Positions 1 through 10,556 of a stretch of DNA of 64,000 bases are shown piece after piece (position 1 is the first letter of the stretch; the number at the start of each line of letters is the position of its first letter). The notes beneath the pieces are model-generated. The model saw nothing but the letters and a program-made list of their open reading frames with translations, was not told the origin of the DNA and did no database searches. The DNA lies in assembly GCA_016748015.1 (NCBI GenBank), contig JAAOMT010000128.1, forward strand, positions 379,538 to 443,537, written 5' to 3'. A program made the translations under genes and the position numbers. The stretch is from Geosiphon pyriformis. Its lineage: Eukaryota; Glomeromycota; Glomeromycetes; Archaeosporales; Geosiphonaceae.

Positions 1-713
1 CTTCATATAATGTTCTGTTAAACTATTCTACCAGTTCATTTGTTTGTGAGTGATATGGTGACAATAAAAGTCATTTTATACCAAATCATTAACACAATTC
101 AGTTAATATAGTATTGACAAAATGCATTCCTTGGTCTGATAACAATTTTTTTGGGCATTCATGTCTGCATATTAGATTTTGGTGTATGAATTTGGCTACT
201 GTTTTGGCATTAGCTACTTAGATTGCTCTGGCTTCTGGCCATTTTGTAAGGTAGTCTATGGCTACTGTAATGTAATAATTTCCTTTGAATGTAATCGGGA
301 GAGAACCAACCAAATTTATTCCAATTCTATCAAATGGATTTCTAACTGAAATAGATTGAAGTGGTTCTATTATTCTGGCTTCTCCTTTTTACTGACATGA
401 GTCACAATTGAGAACATACTCAAAGATATCCTTATACATCATAGGCCAATAGTATAGATTTGTTGTTCTTTTCAGAGTTATGTTTTTGTTGAAGTGTTTT
501 GCAATTGGGTTGAAATGCATACTATATAATATAGTTTCTTTTTTACTGTCCTTAATCAATTGTTGTGGGGTGGTGTGGTTTTGTCATTCTTGACAATAGA
601 ATTAGTCATTTTGAATAAAGTAATTTCGTGTTTGTTTCCATATGGTATTTTGTTTCTGTTGAGATAAAATCTTCTTAAAATGTAGTGTTGATAGGTACTG
701 ATGTAATTACTAA
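1..713 (-). pseudogene. pol: D2 integrase pseudogene (partial)
   Basis: Degenerate retroviral-type integrase. Reading leftwards one sees the zinc-binding Cys-x-x-Cys near 400, the core strand with DYLTKWPEARAI at about 225-275 carrying the first catalytic Asp, the LLSDQG second Asp at about 135-155, and the SPYHSQTNELVE third-residue region at about 25-60. Further C-terminal sequence is beyond the window. Stops interrupt it at Trp, Gln or Arg codons. The integrase start codon, an ATG in D1, is lost near 711. The closest relative in the window is the D1 integrase at 35696-37042. Confidence 0.8.
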
Positions 714-740
714 TAAGTAAGTGTATTCATGGATTCAAAA

Positions 741-845
741 TTAGATTTGTGGTATCCTCAACAAACTGTTAGCATTGGTGTTCTTGAATCTTTTTTTGTA
801 ATGAACTTTGAGTGGGAATTGTTGCAAATAAGTATTCCATCTCAC
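741..845 (-). pseudogene. pol: D2 RNase H C-terminal tail
   Basis: About 35 codons ending the RNase H domain: RWNTYLQQF, then the Asn-Ala-Asn-Ser-Leu motif that closes gypsy RNase H. It ends at a TAA at 741-743, directly after the motif, as in every other element here. It is the continuation of the RNase H broken off at 39121. Confidence 0.8.
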
Positions 846-1011
846 TATTACTTGAGTAGAAAAACCAATTCAAAGTTATGAAGAAATGTGACCAAAACGT
901 GACATAACATAGAATAGCATGCAATAACATTGGATAATGTGTTATAACGTAGGATAACATGTTATAACACAGGATAACACAGAATAGCATACAATAACAT
1001 TGAATAAACAC
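846..1011 (+). repeat. D1 5' LTR, left part
   Basis: First 166 bp of the D1 5' LTR. It starts TATTACTTGAGTAG, where the 3' copy at 37870 has TGTTACCCAAGTAG. It contains the palindromic array of ATAACATGTTATAAC-like units. It breaks off at 1011 where A1 is inserted and continues at 18569, matching the uninterrupted 3' LTR around 38043. Confidence 0.85.
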
Positions 1012-1979
1012 TATTACCAGATGAAATTAGAGATATTGTTTAGCATAAAATTATTTTTATAAATCTTATCATTAATTAGCATATATTATCATTTCAAATT
1101 ATCACTTATTATATTAGCAAAATGTCTAAAATTATCATTTAATTAATAACCCAATTTGTACATAACACAAATGTAACCTAAGTATGATGATCAATCATGC
1201 AATACCCCAAAATATGTAACATTCAAAAGTTTGCCGAAATTTATAGAAATTTGCCGAAATAATTGATAATTCACCAAAATATCTAATAGTTTACAGAAAT
1301 AACTTGTAGTTTGCCGAAATGTATCTTTAGTTCAGCAAAATTGTAGAAAAAAGCAAAGTTCAAGTTCATAGAATAGTGTTATGACAAGTTGTATAAAAGA
1401 AGAGCTTCTTTCTTCGAGAAAATATATCTTACTTTAGATTTATTACTTAGAACCATTCCTACACACACAAAAAGAAATAAATATCAAATAATTCGAAAAA
1501 CCAAATTCTTTAATTATTGCACTTGGAAAATCCCCAAAACCCAACTAATGTTTTGAAATTGATTAGCTACCAATTTCAGTAAACTGTTAGTGACTCCAGG
1601 CCTGAATAGAAAACGTTTTCTTTGATAAAATTCTATTTCTTTTACATTTTTTTTATTTTTTTATTATAATCATTAAGGTAACCTACAGACAAGATTCCTG
1701 TAGAAAAGTTGACTTTCACAGCAAAGTAACTACACATTTTTAGTGAGCTTCTAGATGAGCAATTTCTGGGAAAGAGTTGATGTTTACTACAACATAACTA
1801 CACAAAGCAACTGGCATGGAATTGGCCATTCCATTTATAAGCCCAGCAGTTCAAATTATAAGAAATAATTTGAAGATAAATTTAGTTACTGAAGGTTCAA
1901 CCACATTCAGAAAACGTGAATTCATAGCAAACAGGCATCAACAACATTTAGGAAAAGAGACCAAAAACCTCTGGTAATA
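1012..1979 (+). repeat. A1 5' LTR
   Basis: LTR of 968 bp matching 17591-18568 along its length. The terminal TG...CA has decayed to TA...TA. It carries degenerate tandem copies of a GCCGAAAT-type motif at about 1230-1335. AGTTGTATAAAAGAAGAGC at 1388-1406 resembles a TATA box with a possible transcription start downstream (inferred). A pyrimidine/A-rich stretch lies near 1650. Confidence 0.88.
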
Positions 1980-1981
1980 TT

Positions 1982-1989
1982 TAGTGCTC
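1982..1989 (+). promoter_or_regulatory. A1 primer-binding site
   Basis: TAGTGCTC begins 2 nt after the LTR. Other families have TGGTGCTC at this place, so it is the minus-strand primer site with one G-to-A change. Only about 8 nt are shared between families. Confidence 0.6.
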
Positions 1990-2024
1990 TCCCATGGAAA
2001 TAACACAGCAACAACAAATTCAAA

Positions 2025-3980
2025 ATGGCAACCACACCAAACACAACAACTTTAGAGTATTACCAGTCAATTTATACACACTGCAAGCAAAGATTCAACA
2101 TTCCAGACGGAATTGAAGTTGTCAAAAAATCAGTATACCAATACATTGAAAACTGCATCAACAATTATATTTTTGGAAACTACAACATTTCAGAAGTTAG
2201 AAGCAACCTCTACAATAATTTAGTGTACTATTCACAATTGGGAACAGGAGACCTGAACAATGAAACACTTGCTACCTACTTCCAAGAACTTAATTTTAAC
2301 ATTATTGAGTACTGTGAAGAAAAATACCCAGTACAGTCTAAATATTTTTTTAACTTTGAATCAGAGACAGAAACAAGCAACAAAGGCAAACAAATATTGA
2401 GGCAATACTCAAAAATCACCCTAAATACTCCAATACTACCAAAAACAACTGCCAAACACTTACAAACCCCTGAACAAGGAACCAGTTCAAAACTCCCACT
2501 TACTATTACACCTTTTCCAGCTTCACTTGCACAAGCAGAAACTCCTAATTCACTTTTAAATCAATTTTCAAGACTAAAAAATTATACATCACCCAGAAGT
2601 CCCACCAGACAACAAAAAACCCTTCAGACTAGTACCAATCTTCTTGACTATTTAGCAAAAAACACAAGTGAACACTCTGAAACATTAGCCAATGAAAAAA
2701 ACGTTTCTGAATCCATTGAAGAAGAAGTAGAATCTGAAGAAGAAAGTAAATTAACAGATAAAGAGAAAGAAAACAAAATGACAGCTTATATTGCAAAAAT
2801 TCCCGAATTTAATGGAAAAGATATTGAGACCAGTTTCCAAAAATGGTTCAATCAAGTTACTAAAGCTGGAGATACAAATAGATGGAATGCTGCCAGAATG
2901 TTAAGAACAATTCTCTACTTTCTCAAAGGAACAGCAAATGAATGGTTCGAAAACTTGACCACCCCTTTTAATGACTGAACAGCTTTCAAAACTGCCTTCT
3001 TAGAACAATTCACTAATAACAACACCTTAATCACACTTCAAAATCATTTTCACAATATTAAACAAGAACCCTCCGAATCTGTTATGACTTATATTGGGAA
3101 ATTTAACAAACTTCTCAGATAAATTTGCCAACTTGAAACTAATGATTATTATTCCGATGCTCAAATTCTGTATCAATTTATTGCTGGTTTAAAAGATAAA
3201 CTGATTAAAAAGGTTTGCCCACATGCCCCAAAAGATTTAAACTCTGCCATTCAGCATACAAAGAGATATGAAATAGCCATAGAAAAAGCCAATCGTACAA
3301 AGCTCGTGAACTTAGCCATTGGAGAGACTAGTTCAGCAGCTGAAGAGAAAATTGACCAACTTACAAAAAAAGTCGAAAACTATTTCACCAACCAACAACA
3401 ACAGCAACCCCAAAGATATCAACCACCCCAAAAATGGAATCAAAACAACTTCACATCATCCTCTAATAACCAGCCTCAGAGTTGCCATTACTGTGGAATT
3501 TCTGGCCACTGGAAAAGAGATTGCAGAAAGCTACAACGAGACCAACAAAATAGGAGTAATCAACGTTATCCTCTACCACAGCAATCTTATTATCAACTAC
3601 CACCATTAGCTTACTATCCACCAAAACCCCAATATCAAAGTAATTATTATCAGCCTGCCTCACAGCCAATTTAACAGCAATACCAACAACCACCCACACA
3701 ACATTATCAAGTGCCTGCTCAAAGATTAATTCCACAAAATCAATTTACACCACAAAACTGATACCAAGTAAACAACAATAGAATCAATTTGAACAACCAA
3801 TTAGTTCCCTGAAATCTAGCTCAGCCAAGACTCACCCATTATTATACTCAACCTAGCTATCTTACAATACCTGAAGAACAGGATTTTCACTATACTACAT
3901 TTTTAGAAGGTAGAGCTGCAGTATGACAACAAAACTCTTTTTATACTTCTACCACAATCCTACCAGTCAAAATTGCTGAA
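2025..3980 (+). pseudogene. gag: A1 gag
   Basis: Structural protein that would form the cytoplasmic particle and bind RNA. The ATG at 2025 begins MATTPNTTTLEYY, and A2 starts at the same codon. An acidic linker (Glu-rich) lies at residues about 220-250. The capsid-like region with KWFNQVTKAGD, YFLKGTANEWF and the conserved IGKFNKLLR follows at about 2800-3120. One CCHC knuckle, C-x2-C-x4-H-x4-C, is at 3483-3524, followed by a Gln/Tyr/Pro-rich tail. In-frame stops occur at 2976 (a Trp codon in A2), about 3120, 3672 and later; all look like single transitions. It runs on in the same frame into protease. Confidence 0.85.
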
Positions 3981-4420
3981 AATGCCAACCTTTCAGACAT
4001 ATTCTCTTTTGAGTTTGAAGCAAATGAGTCATCATTCCTGCTTAGCAATGCAGCCACCAATGAACAAAAAGCAATCACTACTATGTACACTGAAACAGAA
4101 GTCGAAGAAAAGGCAATTCACTTGATCCTAAACAGTGGATTTGCCAGAAGCATCATCACTTACCAGTTAATGCAACAGTTAAAAAGAAATGTTAACCGAC
4201 CAGCTCAAACAGTAATTGTTACTGCTGATGACATGAAAAAGACTCTAGTAGAAGAAATTGACAATTTTTTATTCACTCTTGATGGAATCACCATTCCAGT
4301 CAAAGTTCTTGTAATGGATGCACCCCAGTATCAAGCTCTTGTTGGAAATGATTGGCTTCAAAAAGCCAATGCTAATCTGAATTGGGAAACACAAGAGTTA
4401 ACAATCTCCTACCAAGGACA
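3981..4420 (+). pseudogene. pol: A1 aspartic protease domain
   Basis: Retropepsin-like domain, same frame as gag. The catalytic triplet region reads LILNSGFA, with the active-site Asp changed to Asn by an AAC codon at 4131-4133; B1 and E2 keep Asp-Ser-Gly. A VGNDWLQKANANLNWE stretch at about 4345-4395 is the C-terminal hallmark of gypsy protease. The catalytic change alone should inactivate it. Confidence 0.8.
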
Positions 4421-5290
4421 ATACGCCTGGGTATCTGCCATTTGTGGTACATTCAACAAACACTCCGAAAAAGCCACAGCTTTTGAATTCAAACTGGAAG
4501 AAGAAAAGCCCATTACTGAAACATTTATGGCACTTGGATCAACCTTCAATTGGGCCAATGAAACTGAACAACAGTATTTTTCAACAAATGATTCTCTTGA
4601 AACAAAAGAACCAGTGACAACTGGATGGAATGTCTCCTATTCAAAACCAGAACCACAAAAACAATGCCCCTACATTCCACTCAAATGCAAGGACTGCCAC
4701 AAGAAACTCTCCTCAATGGAAGCCTGCATTTCACCTGAAGAAGAATATGAAAATTATACTTGTTATTACTGTAAGGCTTGTCACAAAGAATGATAGGACC
4801 ATCTAATAAAAAGAAGTGGAAAATGGGACAACACTCCTTGTTTGACTTGTGAAAATATGCTACCAAAAGAATGCAATTAGATTGATGTAGCAATGAGAGG
4901 AGGAGTCTGTGATCAGACCTGCCAATATGCTTTATTAATTTCAGAAAAAGTAAAAAGAGGAACACCCTTTAATGCGGCATACAACAGTGCTTTCAACAAA
5001 CTTTATCACTATTCCCATGATGCTGAGATGATTTTTGACCTAGCAATGGCATTAATTAATGGAGCTACCAAAGAAAATGTCTGTCAAATGAAAGAAGCAG
5101 AATACATTGAATACACCATGGAATTAGCTGGATTCAATTATGAAGATGAAGTAGAAGTCTACCACCAAATTGCAAGTTACACCTACTCAACCCAAGAAGC
5201 TCAAATTCAATGATTAGAGCAAATGAACATTAGGCTATGTGAAGAATGCATTATGTCTTGTGATGAACAGTGGTGTTCTGAATGCTATGC
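4421..5290 (+). pseudogene. pol: A1 Cys-rich zinc-ribbon-like module
   Basis: Region between protease and dUTPase of unknown function. It holds paired cysteines: CKDC (about 4690), CYYCKACH (about 4764), CLTC (about 4840), CDQTC (about 4912), a helical stretch rich in Ala/Tyr/Glu at 4960-5190, then CEEC, C, CSEC at 5238-5287. The same spacing occurs in A2, B1, D1 and D2, so it is a real module. Zinc binding is inferred from the Cys pairs only. Stops at 4791 and 4794, about 4878 and 5211 break it. Confidence 0.7.
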
Positions 5291-5379
5291 TCTTAGCATT
5301 CCTCTGCCCAGTAAAAACGATAAAAATGAAATTGAATTTGGAGAACCTGAAGCAACAAAAGAAATTGAAGCAACACCCA

Positions 5380-6068
5380 TCTATCTCATCGAAAACCAGC
5401 CTGCCTTACAACTCAAATACTTCAACAACAATGGACAAGGAATAAAACCCGAAAAAGCACATGAAATTGATGCTGGATATAACTTAAAATATCCAGATAA
5501 GGATACTCTCATTCTCAAATCCAAATCTCTCACAAAAATCAACCTCAAAATTGCTCTCAAAATCCCACCAGGAGCAATGGTTCAAATTGCCTCCCGGTCC
5601 TCTCTAGCAAGCAAAGGAATCAATGTCAGAGGAGGAATAATCGATGCTGAATATACTGGTGACATAACAGTAATACTCCAAAACAAAACTGACAAGCCAT
5701 TTAAGATTGAACATAATGAGAAAATTGCCCAAGCCATTTATTTACCCTTAATCAACATTTCGGGTTTACAATTAGTCAATCAAAGAGAACTATTGAGAAA
5801 AAGTGAAAGAGGAACTCAAGGTTTTGGTTCAACTGGACAATTCACAGTTCCAGTAAACATAGCTTTCAATAAACAGAAAGAATCTCACCAGATTTTACAA
5901 CTTCCACAACCAATTACCATTTCACTCTTTAGAGAACACCTTGAAATTTATACTTGTGAAAAGCCAACAACCATACAACAAATTTTTGAGTCCAACGAAC
6001 AAATCTGCTTGGAATATAATATCTCAATCCCAAACATTTATATTCCAGAAGGAACAAAGAAAATCTGA
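5380..6068 (+). pseudogene. pol: A1 dUTPase domain plus beta-rich linker
   Basis: Trimeric-type dUTPase. Motif 1 DAGYNLKYP at about 5470, motif 2 SRSSLASKGI at about 5600, motif 3 GGIIDAEYTGD with the catalytic Asp at about 5633-5665, motif 4 EKIAQAIYLPL at about 5720-5750, and motif 5 RGTQGFGSTG at about 5810-5840. About 140 residues, the usual domain size. Known dUTPases hydrolyse dUTP to dUMP and limit uracil in cDNA. The domain itself has no stop. The following linker runs to a TGA at 6066. Motif 1 has Asn where Asp is usual. Confidence 0.88.
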
Positions 6069-7675
6069 GTTACTTTTTACAATCCCAACAATTTCCCCAT
6101 AGTTTTATTAAATAACTTAGAAATTGGAGTTATTCACAATAATATTTTTCAATAAGAATTACCCCAAACAGTCCCTGATTTCTCTGAAATTATTGGACAT
6201 TTACTACCAAAAATCAACCCAAATCTCAGCTCTGAAAACTACTATGTTGTTATAGAAAAACTATCTCGAATCAACATGGGACAACTTGAACCACAACAAC
6301 AGAACCAGCTTAAAGAGCTAATTGCAGAATTTGCCAATATCTTTACCGAAAACAACAATGACTTAGGAAGAACTGATTTAGTTCAACACCAAATCTATAC
6401 AGGAGATACCAAACCAAGGCGACAACAAGCCTACTAAGTTGCTCTAGAAAGTCACCAATTTATCCATGAAAAATACAACAAATGCTCAACAATGGGCTTA
6501 TTCAACCATCAATGAGTCCATAGGCCTCACTTGTGGTCTTAATTAAAAAGAAAAATGGAAAGATATGATTTTGTGTTGATTATTGACAACTCAACAGTGT
6601 TACTATTGAAGATGCCTACCCCCTTTCCTGAATTGATAATATGTTAGACACTCTTGAAAAATCCAAATACTTTTTGACATTAGATTTAGAAAGTGGATAC
6701 TGACAAGTTGCCATGGATTCCAAAGATTGCTTCAAAACAGCATTCACTACTCAAGGAGGAAATTACGAGTTCAACATAATGCTTTTCGGATTATGCAATG
6801 TACCAGCAACATTTCAAAGACTCATGGATGTTGTTTACAAAGGCCTTCTTTGGAAATCAATAGTTGTCTATCTCGATAATACTGATGTTTATTCATCATC
6901 TTTTGAATTATATTTAAAACACCTGCAAGAAGTTTTTCAATAATTACAGAAAGCAGAATTGAAACTGAACATCGAAAAATGCTATTTCAGAAAAACAAGT
7001 TTGGTTTTTCTTGGCCACATTGTAAGCAAAGATGGAATTAAACCAGACCCCGGAAAAATCAGTACTGTCAAGAACTTCAAGACTCCATAAAATATCACAG
7101 AATTGAGAGGATTTGGATTAGCTTCCTATTACCGAAAATTCATCAAAGGATTTTCAGAAATTGCAAAATTCCTTAACTAGCTCACTACTAAAAACGTTGA
7201 ATACAAATGGACAGAAAAACACCAAAAAGCTTTTGAAATTTTCAAGGAAAAGCTGACAACAGCTCCAATTCTCGTCTACTCAGACTTCAGTAACCGATTT
7301 CAACTAGCTACAGACACTTCTTATACTGCCTTTGGTGCCATCTTATCACAATTAGATGACAACAGAAATGAGCGAGTAATCGCTTATGCTAGCAGAACAT
7401 TAAAACCAGCTGAGAAAAACTACCCTGCCACAGAACTAGAAACAGCAGCCATAATCTGGGCCCTACATCACTTCAACCTTTATTTCAGGCCTAAAGAATT
7501 TGATATTATCACTGATAATATTGAACTCAAATGACTTCAGAACAAAAACACCCAACTGAATGCAAAACAAACTCGATAGACAAGATTTTTAGCCAACTAC
7601 TGATACATTGTACACCACAAACCAGGAAAACTCCACACCAACATTGATTGTCTCTCAAGAATGAGACAAGATTAA
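6069..7675 (+). pseudogene. pol: A1 reverse transcriptase and RNase H
   Basis: RT motifs: SHQF near 6450, VDY-QLNSV near 6575, LDLESGY near 6685, MLFGLCNVPATFQRLMD at 6780-6830, YLDNTDVYS with codons GAT AAT at 6875-6880 (second catalytic Asp lost), LGHIVSKDGIKPDP near 7010. RNase H follows, with ATDTSYTAFGAILSQ near 7310, ASRTLKPAEKNY, ATELETAAIIWAL and TNIDCLSRMRQD, and a TAA at 7673-7675. A frameshift near 6470 moves RT from frame 3 to frame 2. There is also a 3-nt deletion near 7112 and many stops. The terminal TAA is shared with A2. Confidence 0.85.
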
Positions 7676-7715
7676 CCAACACCTATTTGAATTAACAACA
7701 ACAAAACAACAAACA

Positions 7716-9101
7716 ATGAACCCCGAAAACTACAACAATCTTAAACAATATCTGGAGACATTAACAATCCCAACAGATTGGTCTCCAGATGAAAAACATC
7801 AGTTACAACAACAAGCCAAACAATACTTCTTACACAACAACATTATTTATTATCGAAACTTCAGAAACCCAGACAGTCCACTCTGATTAATACAAGAACA
7901 TAAAAAAGAAATTATTTTATATAACATGTACTCAGACCCTTCATTAGCACACCTAGAAAAAAACAGCACCACTCAGAGAACACTAGAATATTATTTTTGG
8001 CCTCAAATAAGAAAAGACATTCATGAATATGTTAAGTCTTATGATAATTGTCAAAGAAGAAAAGGAACTCACCCTACAAAACTTTTAAACCCAATCAAAG
8101 TTGGACAGCCTTTTGACCGAATTGGTATTGATTTAGTTGGACCACTCCTTATCACAAACCAAAGAAACCGTTATATTGCAGTAGCAGTAAACTATCTCAC
8201 CAAATGGCCTGAAGCCAGAGCTATTCAATGAGCAGATGCAAAATCAGTAGCAAATTTCATCTATGAAGACATCATTTGTAGACATGAATGCCTAATAGAA
8301 CTTTTATCTGATCAAAAAACACATTTTGTGAGCAATTTAATCCAGAAAATTTGTAGACGATTTAATGTCAAGAGACCATTATCTTTGTCCTACCATCCAC
8401 AAACAAATGGACTTGTAGAATGTTTCAACAGAACATTGTTTGAATCATTAGCCAAAGTCTTAACCAATTTTGAGCAAGAATAGAATTTCTTTATTTCATT
8501 AGTGTTACTAGCATATAGAACACTAAAACAAGATACCACAAAACACATACCATTTGATTTAACTTATGGAAGGACAGCAACATTACCAATTAGTTTTACA
8601 GTGGAAACATACCCAGCACAACCAATTAATAAAAACAATTTCCAGGAAACACTACAACAAAGAGCCTACACTCTGCTTAGCACATTGGAAGGAAAATGAT
8701 GAATAGCAGCCACCTATATTAAACACTCCCAAGCTCAACAAAAAGAACAGCATGACGACAAATTGCCTCCAGTTACCAATGGATTTAAAATCAGAAACAA
8801 AGTTCTCTTACACAGAACTAAAACTGAAAAACAATGGAGTGGAAAATTTGAAAATAAATGGGATAGACCATTCTTTATCTATAAAGTCCTAGACAACAGA
8901 TCATACAAGCTAAGACTTGATGACAAAATCCTAGCAAAAGTTGTACATGGAGATTGTTTGAAACACTATAATTTCAGAAACAATCCTGAACTATTAATTC
9001 CACAAATTGGCACACATTCCTCTTTAATTAATCCCAAAGATATTCCCTGGAATTTAGAACCAATAGTTGTCATTGAACAATCTTCCAACTTGAACACTTA
9101 A
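7716..9101 (+). pseudogene. pol: A1 integrase
   Basis: Starts at its own ATG, 40 nt after the RNase H stop, in a different frame from RNase H. N-terminal HHCC zinc domain (His residues near 7925-7955, CQRR near 8050). Core: GIDLVGPL at 8125, VNYLTKWPEARA at 8190 with the first catalytic Asp changed to Asn, LLSDQ at 8300, HPQTNGLVECFN at 8395. The C-terminal region keeps KQWSGKFENKWDRPF and the end SNLNT at 9101. Stops at about 7885, 8229, 8481 and 8697. No chromodomain is visible. Confidence 0.85.
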
Positions 9102-9170
9102 TTTAAATTTATTATTATAGTTATTTTCTTATAATTTAGAAACAATCTCACAAAAACAAAACAAAAATAA

Positions 9171-9834
9171 TGTTATGGGTTGAAGTAACAAGCTAACGGA
9201 TAGCAAGAGAGAACAGTATTGTATGGTAATGGAAATAAACAAAGAAGGAATTACAATAAGGGAGCGAATTGAATAAGTAAGAATTCAATGTGCATGATCA
9301 GTCTCATAAAAATCACAGTCGCTAATTTTTTCTTAAATCTGAAGGTAGAGAAATAGTCCGTGATTGTCAACAAGATAACACCGCTGCTATTATTCTATGC
9401 CTCAACTTGGTAATTCTTAGAATCAATAACAGATATTGTTGTACTTTTTAATCATTTCTTTATTCAATGAATTACAAGAGCAAGCCAATTGCTTCTCAGG
9501 CTAATTCTAACAAATACAAATCAAGAAGGAAAAAAGATAAGGTATGTGAATGCCAACAAGTAGATACTTGAAAGTAAGGAAAGGGGAATAAGTGATTATG
9601 AGAGAAAGTAATTGATATTATTTATTTCGTTACTTTTATCATCTTTCTACAGCTAAGAGAATCATTGCTTATATAGCTATCTAAAGTGGTCAACAACCAG
9701 GTTAATGATCAGGTCAATGATCAGGTCAATGGTCAGGTCAACGATCACTATCTAAAAATAAAGTGGTTAATTATATAATATTAGTGGCTAATACATGTGA
9801 TAATTAATAAAAACTATGTGTTTTAACCGTAACA
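9171..9834 (-). repeat. E1 3' LTR
   Basis: 664 bp, TGTTATGGGTTGAAGTAACA at the left end and CCGTAACA at the right. By eye its first ~310 bp differ from the other LTR at about sixteen sites, all transitions. It contains short repeats of GGTCAATGATCA type at about 9695-9755. The end of ORF3 overlaps it (stop at 9804). Confidence 0.92.
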
Positions 9835-10556
9835 TCATCCTCTTCAAAGAGATTGAGCTCTGGCAAAATCAAACTATTTATGGGATAGTCTATGTGAAAA
9901 GTTTTGTCTAACTCAAAATTAACTAGTTTGTTGAAGTCTTTTGTGGATAGAGTATATAGTACTTGAGGCGAAATAAGCTTTGTATCCAAGAGACCAAATC
10001 TTTATATTAGAGTTTTGGCTTTTCTAGCAATGGTTAAAACTCTTGGGACATCTAAACGTATAATGCCCAAAATTTCCACTTGTATCTCTGAAGTTGTTTT
10101 CTTTATGAGCTTCATGTCTTCTATGATTTCACTAAGACAACCATAGAGTTCTAGTTGTCTTCCATATAACAAGTTTTTGTCTATGGGCAAGATTTTTTGT
10201 ATTGTTTTTCCAATTGTGCTAGAAGGTGAAAATATCACTGCTGTTATGCTTTCCAGCAAGTATTTATCCATTTTGCCACCAATTCTTTCTCTTCTGGTAG
10301 TTGTTTTCTTTGGTCTAATAATAGTGTGAGTTTCACTGTTGTCTGTTATAGTGGTTTGTTTTCCAATAGTCAGAGTAGCATTTGGATAGTTCTTGATCCA
10401 GTACTCATGGAGAGTATAGAAAGCGTTTTGAATGTTTTGATCCAGGAAATAATTGTTCATGTTGATTGAAGATACCTCTGTTTTGGGAATGGTGCATTTA
10501 TTTATATCTAATTTTTGCTGATCATTTGGGTCAGTATTACCACAACAGGTAACCAA
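9804..10556 (-). pseudogene. E1 ORF3, accessory protein of unknown function
   Basis: About 250 codons downstream of integrase, in the -1 frame relative to it, overlapping the integrase 3' end by about 49 nt. There is no ATG at the open end; the first in-frame Met is near 10460 (MNNYFLDQN). One stop (TAA near 10002) splits it; the frame continues to 9804, inside the LTR. No signal peptide or membrane helix, so it is not envelope-like. The N-terminal half has NATLTIGKQTTI, and the C-terminal half has LYTLSTKDFNKLVNF, resembling blocks of ORF3 in A1, B1 and D1. Function unknown. Confidence 0.65.

Larger units (their letters stand above)
1..845 (-). mobile_element. D2 gypsy element, 3' segment (cut off by D1 and the window edge)
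   Basis: This is the downstream part of element D2, read on the minus strand. It starts in RNase H at 845 and runs through integrase off the left edge. Its other part lies at 39121-45786. The two join exactly where the homologous D1 RNase H continues: D2 stops after a Glu-Arg-Lys-Tyr stretch at 39121 and resumes here with Arg-Trp-Asn-Thr-Tyr, the order seen uninterrupted in D1 near 35560. D1 was therefore inserted into D2, which makes D2 the oldest element of the left nest. Its 3' LTR and ORF3 are outside the window. Confidence 0.85.

Noticed and set aside
895-1011. Repeat array that might be a CRISPR
   Set aside because: Units are degenerate palindromes without regular spacers, repeat in other D LTRs, and lie in a retroelement of a eukaryote.
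2976-4083. Stops in A1 gag as a gag-pol readthrough site
   Set aside because: The stops differ between A1 and A2 and sit at Trp or Gln codons; gag and protease are in the same frame in both copies, so no recoding is needed.
7926-9101. Chromodomain at the integrase C-terminus
   Set aside because: The tails after the WSGKFxxKWDGPF motif are short and lack the aromatic-cage pattern in A, B, D and E.
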